Positions 1 to 8,600 of a stretch of DNA of 64,000 bases are shown here, piece after piece (within the stretch, counting starts at the first letter, position 1; each line of letters starts with the position of its first letter). Source of the stretch: JBHHUI01 sp965248775. Its GTDB lineage: Bacteria > Chloroflexota > Anaerolineae > Anaerolineales > JBHHUI01. The notes beneath the pieces were generated by a model. The model did no database searches. It was not told the DNA's origin and saw nothing but the letters and a program-made list of their open reading frames with translations. A program made the translations under genes and the position numbers. The stretch is taken from the NCBI GenBank assembly GCA_965248775.1, contig OZ252150.1, forward strand, positions 248,001 through 312,000, in the 5' to 3' direction.

Positions 1-8
1 GGTCACTC

Positions 9-68
9 TGAGCGAAGCGAAAAGTCTCGTATATCAACGAAGGAGATGTTTCCCAGTCGCGGCCCGAC
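9..68. repeat. Degenerate copy of a dispersed palindromic repeat
   Basis: Positions 9-29 read TGAGCGAAGCGAAAAGTCTCG, nearly the same as 15772-15792 in this window, and are followed by a GGAGATG arm at about 42-48 resembling the second arm of that copy. The remainder up to the IS at 153 holds only a small hairpin (arms 69-75 and 86-92) and no convincing gene. It looks like an intergenic repeat family member that is degraded on its right side. Confidence 0.5.
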
Positions 69-152
69 ACAGTGCAGTGCTCACGGCACTGTACTGGGCA
101 CGGCGCTGCGCTGCGCCCAACATGACATGAAGAAATGGAAGGCGAAAGCTAG

Positions 153-1738
153 CAGTTTGTCGGAGAGACAAGTACTTTTACAACATGAATAGCCCTACAG
201 GGCAAAATGAGCAGTTGATTGCGACAAAACAAGCGTAAAACAGTGTGCATTTCATGGAGGGCAAACCACCTTCTCTCAGCGAGTAGCAGGCGCGCCAAAG
301 CAGCCCCGGCTAAAGCAAACCCTTTGCTTGGTAGAGGGTGTGCATGCGTTTGAGGTTGAACGCTAGGCAGACCAGACACCATTCCCCGGCTGCTGCCAGC
401 AGGCCGCGCAGAGAAAACTGGCGGAAGCCCAGGACTTCCTTGATGATACCAATGACGGGTTCCACTGTGCATTTGCGTAAACGGTAGCTGGCTTTGCCGA
501 TTTCGGTTTGTAGTTTGTAAGCCATCTTGACTTTCGGACTGGCATCTTCCGGTGGCGGAGCAGGCATTTGTTCAAAGAAGGTACGCCAGCTTTTGTGGTG
601 AGGTTCGCGACCGGTAGCAATGTAAGGATCAATGCCAAGCTTCTCAAGTGCTGCGATGTTCGCTTTGCTGAAATATCCATAATCCAAAGCGGCAGCCTTT
701 GGTTTGCCTACTTTTGGAGAGATGGCATCCAGGGTTGGCTCAGCTTCTTTTTTGTCATTCGGATGGTTCGAAAGTGAAGGCGCCACAATCAAGAGGCTCT
801 CCTGCTCCACAGCAACTTGAACGTTGTAATGCTGGTCGAAGCCATTATTGGTGCTGTTTTTCATGATGCGAGAGTCCGGATCAGTGAAGTTGTACTGATC
901 TTTGTCCCGTGGTCCCGGCTGCGGTGGTTTCGGTTTGCGACCTCGGGGTTTATGCCCAGTTTTGCGAGACTTTTCTTCCCGCTCACGCTGTTTGGCTTCG
1001 TATTCAGCCCTCTCGGCTTCATATCGTTCCTGCGCACGGGCTTCTAAGACGGCTTTGGCTTCTGCCAGATTTGCCAAACGTTTCTTGCGAATGGCAATTT
1101 CGTCTTCAATGACGAGCCCTTCCGGCAACTGGAGATCACCCTGATCAGCTTGCTCACCGAGTTCGAAGAGTTTGTTCACTTCCTGGCGCAGTTGGGTCTC
1201 TAGTTTTATCAGACGCTTGTAACTGACCGCTTTGCTCTTGGATGCATCAGCATGCACCTTGCTACCATCCAGACTGATATTACCCAACTTCAGCACCTCA
1301 GCAACTTGGGCCAGGAGCAAGATCTGCACAAATAACTCTTGGATCTCAGCCAGAAAGGTTTTGCGAAAGTTGGCAATTGTGTCGTGGTCAGGATGCAGCC
1401 CACTGGCAATATAGCGGAATGGGATACTCTCATAGGTGGCTTTCTCAATCTTACGAGAACTGAACACCCCGTTGGCATAACCATAGAAGAGCAATCCCAA
1501 CAGGATCTCTGGCGCAATAGGTTGACCACCCGTCGGTGCATATTGTGCATAGATCATACCCAAATCCAACTGGGCGATAACATCCACCACAAATCGTGCC
1601 AAATGATTGGATGGCAGGGCTTCTTCCAGACTGATTGTCTGTTTGAGCATCACTTCGTAATTGGGTTTCTTGAATTTTCTAGCCATGCCCGTAGATTATC
1701 ACCGATTTCGCTATCTCAGGTTGCTCTCCGACAAACTG
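153..1738 (-). mobile_element. IS1182-family-like insertion sequence, complete, in a CTAG target
   Basis: Perfect 15 bp terminal inverted repeats, CAGTTTGTCGGAGAG at 153-167 and its reverse complement at 1724-1738, enclose one transposase gene. Outside each end is CTAG (149-152 and 1739-1742), which fits a 4 bp target duplication of a palindromic CTAG site; because CTAG plus flanking G/C is itself palindromic, the inverted repeat can be read as 20 bp (148-167, 1724-1743). The element is 1586 bp by this reading. Intact ends and an unbroken reading frame suggest a recent, possibly still mobile copy, unlike the two other IS elements here. Confidence 0.85.
310..1686 (-). CDS. IS1182-type transposase (DDE)
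   Basis: A 458-residue DDE transposase of the IS1182/IS5-like group. The N-terminal part (about residues 15-120) resembles the DUF772 domain with the HDTIANFRK stretch typical of these enzymes. The catalytic part begins with LDGSKVHADASK (first Asp), continues after a basic, charged linker (about 200-260, rich in R, K, E and P) with DPDSRIMK and NVQVAVE, then ALDYGYFSKANI (second Asp). The C-terminal CTVEPVIGIIKEVLGFRQFSLRG carries the third acidic residue. The frame is open from ATG to stop and lies centrally between perfect inverted repeats, so it is probably functional. Confidence 0.9.
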   Translation of the reverse strand: MARKFKKPNYEVMLKQTISLEEALPSNHLARFVVDVIAQLDLGMIYAQYAPTGGQPIAPEILLGLLFYGYANGVFSSRKIEKATYESIPFRYIASGLHPDHDTIANFRKTFLAEIQELFVQILLLAQVAEVLKLGNISLDGSKVHADASKSKAVSYKRLIKLETQLRQEVNKLFELGEQADQGDLQLPEGLVIEDEIAIRKKRLANLAEAKAVLEARAQERYEAERAEYEAKQREREEKSRKTGHKPRGRKPKPPQPGPRDKDQYNFTDPDSRIMKNSTNNGFDQHYNVQVAVEQESLLIVAPSLSNHPNDKKEAEPTLDAISPKVGKPKAAALDYGYFSKANIAALEKLGIDPYIATGREPHHKSWRTFFEQMPAPPPEDASPKVKMAYKLQTEIGKASYRLRKCTVEPVIGIIKEVLGFRQFSLRGLLAAAGEWCLVCLAFNLKRMHTLYQAKGLL

Positions 1739-1874
1739 CTAGCCCAAATAGTTTGCAGCTCATCTTCCTCATTGGAGATTTTCACTTGAAGTTTTCATAA
1801 TCTCGGATAGTATGTTGATTCTGGAATCGCGCATATCGTAGCAAGGTTATCCAAGTTCAGGGGAGATATATGTC

Positions 1875-2552
1875 ATGCAAGAAGTTTTTCTGAATATTTA
1901 CACATTTACAGGGCTATCCGTGGGTCGGGTATACCTTATCACGGAGGGAGATGGTCTCACAATCATAGACGCCAGTCTTCCGACCGCGGCACATAAAATT
2001 TTGACGCAACTATCCGCCGCCAGCCATGCTGCCACTGATGTAAAGCGGATCATCATCACCCACGCCCATCCAGATCATGTAGGGGCGATCCCGGAATTGC
2101 AGAAGGCAACCGGCGCCGTGTTAATTGTTCCGATTGGGGAGCGGCCAATGATCGACGGTGAGAAAGCAATCCCACGCGCACCAACCTCTATCAAACCTCC
2201 CCACACAGTATTGAAGGACATGAAAGCGGACCGTTCGCTGCAGGATGGGGAAGTGCTTTCAGAAGTGTATGGGGGGTTGCAGGCAGTCAGCACACCAGGC
2301 CACGCGCCCGGCCATATGGCTTATTGGTTGCCGGAACAGAAGGTTCTATTTTGTGGCGATGTGATCTTTAATATGCCTCGGATGCGGCTGCCATTCCGAT
2401 TCCTGACAGTGGATATGGCTCAGAACATCAAATCCATTGCACGTCTGACCGAGCTCGAGCCAGAAGTGATCTGCTTTGGGCACGGTAAACCTGTGACTCA
2501 GAACGCGACCCGGGCTTTGCATGCTTTCGCTGCGAAAGTATCGAGGTCGTAG
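1875..2552 (+). CDS. MBL-fold metallo-hydrolase
   Basis: A 225-residue metallo-beta-lactamase-fold protein. Zinc-ligand signatures are visible in order: HAHPDH at residues 63-68, the GHAPGHMAYW histidine near 143, the FCGDVIF aspartate and the C-terminal FGHGKPV histidine. This matches short stand-alone MBL hydrolases (glyoxalase II or lactonase-like); the substrate cannot be told. GGGGAGA lies just upstream of the ATG. A weak promoter-like pair (TTGAAG 1786-1791, TAGTAT 1808-1813, 16 bp apart) sits between the IS and the gene, so the insertion at 153-1738 probably leaves its own promoter intact. No partner gene is evident; the ribosomal-protein cluster downstream appears to have its own promoter. 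Confidence 0.85.
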   Translation: MQEVFLNIYTFTGLSVGRVYLITEGDGLTIIDASLPTAAHKILTQLSAASHAATDVKRIIITHAHPDHVGAIPELQKATGAVLIVPIGERPMIDGEKAIPRAPTSIKPPHTVLKDMKADRSLQDGEVLSEVYGGLQAVSTPGHAPGHMAYWLPEQKVLFCGDVIFNMPRMRLPFRFLTVDMAQNIKSIARLTELEPEVICFGHGKPVTQNATRALHAFAAKVSRS

Positions 2553-2576
2553 AGTGTTTTCAATCTAGAATCTGTC

Positions 2577-2605
2577 TGTACAGAACCCCCCCTGCATGGT
2601 AAACT
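2577..2605 (+). promoter_or_regulatory. Possible promoter of the rpsF-ssb-rpsR operon
   Basis: TGTACA (2577-2582) and TAAACT (2600-2605) are 17 bp apart, each matching the sigma-70 consensus at four of six positions, with a TGG just before the -10 box resembling an extended -10. The predicted leader of about 70 nt contains ACCGAAAGG near 2643-2651; S6:S18-binding leaders in other bacteria carry a CCG element, but I cannot show the required fold. A tiny frame, ATG at 2663 to TGA, overlaps the TTG start of rpsF. Confidence 0.35.
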
Positions 2606-2682
2606 TTCGCGTGCTCCGCTCCAACTAGGTTACGCGCCAGCGAACCGAAAGGGGCAAATCCCATGGACACGAGGTATTCCCA

Positions 2683-3321
2683 TTGACTAGAAACTATGAG
2701 ATCGCTGTGATTTTTCATCCCGATCTGGATGATGACCGTTTGGCTACCCAGGTCGAGCGTGTAGAAGGGTTGGTTGCTGCCGATGACGGTTCCATCGTGA
2801 GCACCAATCGCTGGGGCAAGCGCCGCTTGGCTTATGAAATTCGCAAGAAGCGTGAAGGTTTTTACTACTTCTGGTATGCAGCCTTGCCGGCGTCAGCTCC
2901 ACAGGAAATTGAGCGCAATCTGCGTCTGAACGAGGAAGTGATGCGCTTTATGCTGACGCGAGTCGATGCATTCCCACATGTAGAAGAAAAGCAGGAACCA
3001 GAAGCGCAAGCTGAAGATCCCGCTGCAGATGTTGAAGTAGCCAAAGAAGCGGTTCCGGAAGAATCCGTCACTGCTGTCGAGGTAGGCGAAGAAGCAGCTC
3101 CGGAAGAACCCGCTGTTGCTGTCGAGGCTGGCGAAGATCCTCCTGCGGAAGAGGCAGTTGCTGATGTCGAAGCTGGCGAAGTAGCAGCTCCGACTGAGGA
3201 TAGCGATGCAGGCGAAGAATCCTCTGAATCCGAGGAGGAGCCAGATGCAGAAGAGGCATCTAAACAGATCGTGAAGGATCGCGGTTCCCCGCTGAAAATT
3301 CGGGGGCCGCAAGTAAGTTGA
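2683..3321 (+). CDS. rpsF: Ribosomal protein bS6 with a long acidic repeat tail
   Basis: Small-subunit protein S6, which pairs with S18 on the 30S platform. Residues 1-97 are the S6 fold (RNYEIAVIFHPDL start, NRWGKRRLAYEI and REGFYYFW strands). Residues 98-212 are extra: an Ala/Glu/Val-rich acidic tail with about four 15-residue units of the type VEVGEEAAPEEP (roughly residues 112-171), ending in a short basic stretch. Bacterial S6 is usually near 100 residues, so the tail doubles the protein. The start is TTG at 2683, preceded at normal spacing by GAGGT (2671-2675); no nearer ATG is in frame. The ssb ribosome-binding site abuts its stop, indicating an operon. Confidence 0.93.
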   Translation: MTRNYEIAVIFHPDLDDDRLATQVERVEGLVAADDGSIVSTNRWGKRRLAYEIRKKREGFYYFWYAALPASAPQEIERNLRLNEEVMRFMLTRVDAFPHVEEKQEPEAQAEDPAADVEVAKEAVPEESVTAVEVGEEAAPEEPAVAVEAGEDPPAEEAVADVEAGEVAAPTEDSDAGEESSESEEEPDAEEASKQIVKDRGSPLKIRGPQVS

Positions 3322-3333
3322 AGGAGGTTTGCC

Positions 3334-3732
3334 ATGACACGCGGTTTGAATAAGGTGATGATCATCGGCCGATTGGGGCGCGATCCGGAGATGCGCTACA
3401 CGCCCAGCGGTCGCCCGGTAACCTCGTTTAGTGTGGCTGTATCGCGAACGTGGAAATCTTCTGAAGGTGAGCGCAACGAAGAAACTGAATGGTTCAACAT
3501 CGTCGCGTGGGGGAGTCTGGCTGAGATATGCAAGCAACATCTCGCCAAGGGCCGCGAAGTCTACATCGAAGGCCGACTGCAAACGCGCTCGTGGGAAGAT
3601 CCGGATGGAAAAAAACATTACCGTACAGAGTTGGTCGCCCGCGAGATGATCATGCTCGATGCGCCCCGCCGGAATTCGCAAGAGCCGGAGGCCGTTGACG
3701 AGCCCGGACATGAAGATGAGTTTCCATTCTAA
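3334..3732 (+). CDS. ssb: Single-stranded DNA-binding protein
   Basis: A 132-residue SSB that coats single-stranded DNA in replication and repair. The N-terminal OB fold (about 1-105) starts GLNKVMIIGRLGRDPEMRYT and contains the WFNIVAWG and GREVYIEGRLQTRSW strands. A short linker ends in the acidic tip DEFPF, the conserved tail that recruits partner proteins. AAGGAGG lies 7-8 nt before the ATG and overlaps the end of rpsF. Placement between rpsF and rpsR is the widespread bacterial arrangement and coordinates expression with the S6/S18 pair. Length is somewhat shorter than the E. coli protein, as in many Chloroflexota and Firmicutes. Confidence 0.95.
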   Translation: MTRGLNKVMIIGRLGRDPEMRYTPSGRPVTSFSVAVSRTWKSSEGERNEETEWFNIVAWGSLAEICKQHLAKGREVYIEGRLQTRSWEDPDGKKHYRTELVAREMIMLDAPRRNSQEPEAVDEPGHEDEFPF

Positions 3733-3757
3733 ATTAGAACTTCAGGGAAAATAAACG

Positions 3758-4006
3758 ATGGCATTTAATCGACCGCCAAAACGCCGTTTTTATCGACGCC
3801 GCAAAGTTTGCCAGTTCTGCGTCGATAAGATGCACGAGCTTGACTACAAACAAACTGACATTATTCGACGCTATATCACCGACCGTGGCAAGATACGCCC
3901 GCGTCGTCAGACAGGAACTTGCGCGCGACATCAGCGTATGGTGTCCAGTGCGATCAAACGCGCCCGATATATGGCGCTTATTTCGTTCGTCGGTTACTCA
4001 GACTAG
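3758..4006 (+). CDS. rpsR: Ribosomal protein bS18
   Basis: An 82-residue small-subunit protein that binds with S6 on the 30S platform. It has the basic N-terminus RPPKRRFYRRRKVCQFC and the core signature KIRPRRQTGTCARHQRMVSSAIKRARYMALI, with conserved Arg/Lys-rich RNA-contacting helices. Two cysteines (VCQFC) precede the core, as in zinc-binding S18 variants. It closes the rpsF-ssb-rpsR operon, starting 25 bp after ssb with AGGGAAA upstream, and is followed by a hairpin at 4045-4071. Confidence 0.96.
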   Translation: MAFNRPPKRRFYRRRKVCQFCVDKMHELDYKQTDIIRRYITDRGKIRPRRQTGTCARHQRMVSSAIKRARYMALISFVGYSD

Positions 4007-4044
4007 ATCGAAATTCGGAAGTTAATCTCAGGTCCGGCACAACA

Positions 4045-4071
4045 GCGGCATAGGCTCTGTCCCTATGCCGC
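4045..4071 (+). terminator. Terminator-like hairpin after rpsR
   Basis: GCGGCATAGG (4045-4054) pairs perfectly with CCTATGCCGC (4062-4071) around a 7 nt loop. The following sequence (TCTTCATGT) is only moderately T-rich, so it may be a weak or partial terminator between rpsR and the PpiC gene. Confidence 0.5.
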
Positions 4072-4112
4072 TCTTCATGTGAACACAGCCCATTACGCCT
4101 CAATTATTTCTT

Positions 4113-5486
4113 ATGGCCAAAAGACGCCAAAAAACTACAGAGCAACCCACACGTAAACAAGTCCGGATTTCGCGGCGCGAACAGGCCCAACGGCGCCAGG
4201 TTATCGGCGTAACGACGTTTATCGGTGTGGTTGTAGCGGCGTTGCTCGGCTATGGGTTGTTTGATCAATTTGTGCTCTCCCCTCGACGCGCAGTTGCGCG
4301 AGTCGGGCAGTTGGAACTGACGTATTCAGATCTTGATAAAGCTGTCCGATTTCAACGGGTCCAGTTACTTAATCAATATGGGCAACTTCTTTCCTTTAGC
4401 CAGTTTGCTGGAGGTCAGCAACAGGTACAGGACCAGTTGGCACAGCTCGAATCGCGGCTCCACGCTTCAAATGCATTAGTTCTCAGTCGGACGATTCTTG
4501 ATGGCCTAATTGAAGAGGAATTAGCACGCCTGGAAGCGGAGAAACTCGGAATTGAAGTCTCTGAAGCTGATGTGGATGAGCGGCTGGAGCAGTTCTTCGG
4601 TTATTTCCCCGATGGGACACCGACTCCAATCCCCTCGCCGACAATCTTGCCGAGCCCAACAGCTACAGATGGTCCGACGCCAACTCTTGAAACGGAGATA
4701 ACACCAACCGAGGAGGAGCCTCCCAATCCAGATCCTACGGGTTCCCCGCAGCCGACGGCTACGGAATACACGCAGGCTGCCTATGAGACCGAGTATGATG
4801 AATATATCGACTCGCTCACACGCGATGCAAAAATGTCAGAAGAAGATGTGCGTGGCATTTTCAGAGCTGCTCTCATTAACGAGAAGGTGCGCGAAGCCAT
4901 TATCACGGATATCCCCACCGAAGAAGAGAACGTAAACGCACGCCACATATTGCTTACTCTGGAGAATCTAGAGCTGGCAGTGGAAGTGTTGGCACGTGCG
5001 CTCGAAGGCGATGACTTTGCGGCCCTGGCTGCTGAATTTTCTACTGATGAATCAAACGCCTCCACCGGCGGCGATCTGGGGTGGTTCCCACGCGGATGGA
5101 TGGTGCCGCCATTTGAAGCCGCCGCTTTTAATAACGAGGTTGGGGTAGTGCCGCAATTGGTCGAATCGGCATTCGGGTACCACATCATCGAGGTCTTAGG
5201 CAAGGAGTTTCGCCCCATCGACGAGTCCCAGGTTGAACAGCAGAGCAGCGCTGCGTATCGCGAATGGTTATTCAATCTGCGTTCGAATTCGGATGTAGAG
5301 ATCTTCACCTGGTGGGAAGATCGCGCGCCTGCTGCACCAGACCTGGCGGCATTCGTCCTGCGGTTGCAATCCACCCAACAGGCAGCCGCCACTTCGACGG
5401 CGGCAGCAGCACCTCTCGAGACAGCGACGGAAGAACCAGTTGAAGTGGAAGAGCCCGAAGGGGAAGAAGTGGAAGAGTCGGAATAG
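4113..5486 (+). CDS. Membrane-anchored PpiC-type peptidyl-prolyl isomerase
   Basis: A 457-residue SurA/PrsA-like foldase acting outside the cytoplasmic membrane. A very basic N-terminus (to about 29) is followed by one hydrophobic segment (about 30-54), an uncleaved anchor or signal. Residues 60-165 are the SurA-like N-domain; 170-215 form a Pro/Thr-rich insert of PTPTP type; 273-368 are a parvulin domain (ARHILLTLE, ALAAEFSTD, GGDLGWFPRG, FGYHIIEVLGKEFRP). The C-terminus ends in an Ala/Thr- and Glu-rich tail. The Pro/Thr insert resembles flexible cell-surface linkers common in Chloroflexota. A strong terminator follows at 5617-5640. The client proteins are unknown. Confidence 0.9.
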   Translation: MAKRRQKTTEQPTRKQVRISRREQAQRRQVIGVTTFIGVVVAALLGYGLFDQFVLSPRRAVARVGQLELTYSDLDKAVRFQRVQLLNQYGQLLSFSQFAGGQQQVQDQLAQLESRLHASNALVLSRTILDGLIEEELARLEAEKLGIEVSEADVDERLEQFFGYFPDGTPTPIPSPTILPSPTATDGPTPTLETEITPTEEEPPNPDPTGSPQPTATEYTQAAYETEYDEYIDSLTRDAKMSEEDVRGIFRAALINEKVREAIITDIPTEEENVNARHILLTLENLELAVEVLARALEGDDFAALAAEFSTDESNASTGGDLGWFPRGWMVPPFEAAAFNNEVGVVPQLVESAFGYHIIEVLGKEFRPIDESQVEQQSSAAYREWLFNLRSNSDVEIFTWWEDRAPAAPDLAAFVLRLQSTQQAAATSTAAAAPLETATEEPVEVEEPEGEEVEESE

Positions 5487-5616
5487 GTGAATAATTTTTG
5501 TTCGTGGATCACACGCGGGTAATCTAAACACGCATCTTCAAAACAAACTCACATACAGGAAGCATTGTATGCCGAGCGAATCGGCATCCCAGTAGCAATA
5601 TATGCAATTGAAACGA

Positions 5617-5640
5617 GCCCGCTTCGGCGGGCTTTTTGTT
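5617..5640 (+). terminator. Rho-independent terminator
   Basis: GCCCGC (5617-5622), a TTCG tetraloop and GCGGGC (5627-5632) followed by CTTTTTGTT. This is a textbook stem, loop and T-tract for the foldase gene. It lies just past the end of convergent smc; on the minus strand the T-run after the stem is short, so it is at best a weak terminator in that direction. Confidence 0.88.
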
Positions 5641-5645
5641 TGGCC

Positions 5646-8600
5646 CTACGCGGGGTCGGCGACGGGCATCACCACTTGATCCCCGTCCAATTTTAAGCTC
5701 ATCATCTGGCTGGCGCCATCGGGCCCCATCGAGATTCCGTACACGGTATCAGCGACTTCCACCGTATGGCTATTGTGGGTGATGATGATGAACTGTGTTT
5801 GATTGCTGAGATCGCGCAACAGGTCGCGGAAGCGGCCTACATTGGCTTCGTCGAGCATAGCGTCCACTTCATCAAGCAATGCAAAAGGAGTGGGGCTGAC
5901 TCGCAGCAATGCGAATATCAATGCAGAGGCTGTCAGCGAGCGTTCGCCGCCTGAGAGTAAGCCGAGACCTTGCTCTCGCTTGCCGGGGAGTTGCGCCAGG
6001 ATGTCTATGCCCGTTGTAGTTAGGTCATCCGGGTTGGTGAGGTGCAACTGCGCTTGCCCACCGCCAAAAAGTTTCGTAAAAGTCTTTCGGAACTCACGCG
6101 CCACTTCGTCGAATGTTTTACGGAACTCGTGCTCCATGAGTACATCCAGCTCGGCGATCACTTCTCGCATCTGTTCCACTGCAGAATCCAAGTCCGTGAT
6201 CTGCGTGCTCAGGTGCTCGTAACGCTCCTGGACTTCTTCATGTTCACGGACGGCGTCCGGATTAATAGAACCCATGCGCCGCATTTGTGCCCGATAGCGA
6301 TTGATCTCCGGCTCGATATCATCAGGCAGGGTGTCGACTGGTTCGAGATGAACAACCTGACCTTCCAATGGCAGGGGATTCTGTCCGGTGAGCCCATCTC
6401 CAAAAGCAAGATCGACTAAGCCAAAGTCATCCTCGATCCGCCGCCGAAGTGCATCTAATTGGTTGCGTTTACTTTCAAACTGTAGCCGTGCATCCAGATG
6501 CCGTTTTTCAAGGTTGTGTAAAGTCTGCCGAATGCGGCTCTCTTCCGATTCGGTTCGTGTCAGTTCATTTTCCAACAAACGCATCTGAGAATCGGATGGG
6601 CCAAGTTCATCCTGGTTCGCGCGAATGCGATGTGCAAACTCGTCTGCTTGAACCTCTATGGTTTCGATGCGTGCATGTAAATTTAACGCTTCCTGTTTGC
6701 GATTTTCTATGCGTGCCATGCGTTCGGCTAGAGTCGACTGTTCAGTTACGAGATCGGCGCGGACTTCATGCAGCCGGGCACGTGAGTTCTGCAGGGCTTG
6801 TTCGGCCACTGCCAGAGCTATGCGCAGGGTGGCGATCTCATCTCCCAATTCGGGAGTCATCAGTTCCGCCCGCTGGCCGATGAGCGTCTGGGCCTGTTGA
6901 TGGGTGGTGGCATGCGTCTGCGTCAATTCGTCGAGCTGCTCCCTCATTTCCACATCTTCCTGGACAAGATTGCGCAAGCGCTCTGCGATAGTCTTTATTT
7001 GTACTTGAATGAGCTCACGGGCGGCGATTGCACGTTCGTGTGTGAGGCGCGCCGAGTCACGCTCCGTGCTCGCAATGCGCTCAAATTCCTGGGTAGTCTG
7101 ACGGGCTGCTAGCAAGCTGGTGGCTTCAGCCTGCAATGTACTGCGCTTGCGTTCGAGATTTGCGTGGACGTTCTTGGTCTCCCGCTGAACGTTCTTAGAC
7201 TTGGTTATCTGTTCGGGCAACAAAACCAATTCGCGTGCTAGTTCCAGTGCGCGAGAGTCATCGCTTGCGCCAACGACAATACGGCCGTCGGCATGATGGA
7301 CTTCGCCATCGAGCGTGACTGCCAAGCTGCCGGGTGGTAAGGCCGAGGCGACATTGCGGGCACCCGCGCGGGTTCGGCAGATTATTACGGATCCGAGCAA
7401 TGCTTCAACTACAGAACCATATTCCGCTGAGAACTCAACAACATCTGCTGCGAAACCGATCCTATCCGGGTGCGGTGATAGAAATTGCGGTCGTTCGAAT
7501 GTTCGGTTAGAAGAAAGAGGTGCGAGCAAAGCGCGCCCGCGTCCGGCGAGCAGCTCGCGCGCGGCCTCCACTGATGAATAATCAGACACGATTAAAGCAT
7601 GCAACGATTGTCCCAGGGCTGCTGCAATTGCAGTTTCATATTGTGTATCAATTTCGAGTACATCAACAATAGCATTTGTCGCACCCGGGAGTTGGCCTGT
7701 TGCTGCTGCAGACTCGAGCAACCGACGACCGGAGGCCGCACCTTCCAGGGCGGAATGTTCCTGCTGCAGCACTTCCAATCGGGCTCGCAGACGTTCTAGC
7801 TCTGTTGTTGCAGATGACAGCTCCGTGCTGCTCTTTGCAAGGTCATTGTCGACTTCGCTGAGTGCGCTGGCATTGGCTGCCAATTGTGTGTCATTTTCAG
7901 AACGTGATTGTTTTGCTCGATCTGCGGCGGCATCTTTCTCGGTGGCCTCCGAGTGTGTTCCGGCAACTGCTGCCTTTGCAGCGGAGATTCCCCCCTCCAG
8001 ATTCGTGCGTTCAGCGTCCAAGCGGGTACGTTCCGCATCAGCCGCCTCACGGCGAGCATGCAGCGCGGTGATCTGTTGGCCGATGGAGGCTGTTTGCGCC
8101 TGGGCTTCGCGGATTAATTCTGTCAATGTCGCACGCTCGTCCTCTAGCATGCGCTCGCGAATTTCAAGCTCCTCGACCTGTCTGGCGATAACGAGCCGTT
8201 CCTGATCTAGGCGGTTCACATCAGTTGAGGCTGTCTCTGCCTTGTCTCCTGCCTCAGTAACTTTTCGATTCGCCTCTTCCATTTCCGCATCTTGTGCCGT
8301 ACCGCGTTCAGTGAGATTGCGGACACGTTCCTTTGCGACGGCTGCCTCGCGTTGCAGAGCCTCGTAATCCGATTGGAGGCGAGCCATGTCATCGCGTCTC
8401 TCAGTGCGTCGAGTGCGATGAGAGGCGAGCTTGGCGCGCAGATCGGTCAGCGCTGCCACCGCGTGTCCCTGATCCGTTTGTAAGGCTTCAAGCTCCACGG
8501 TCTGCTCTTCAGAATAGATGCGGGTTTTTGTGAGTTCCTCTTGCTCGATATGCCAATGGTAGCCGTACCAAATGCGCAGCAACGCCCGCAGATCGGTTCG

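Noticed and set aside
2893..3711. Long antisense frame opposite rpsF/ssb
   Set aside because: It is the mirror of two clearly conserved genes, and its composition follows the acidic repeat of rpsF.
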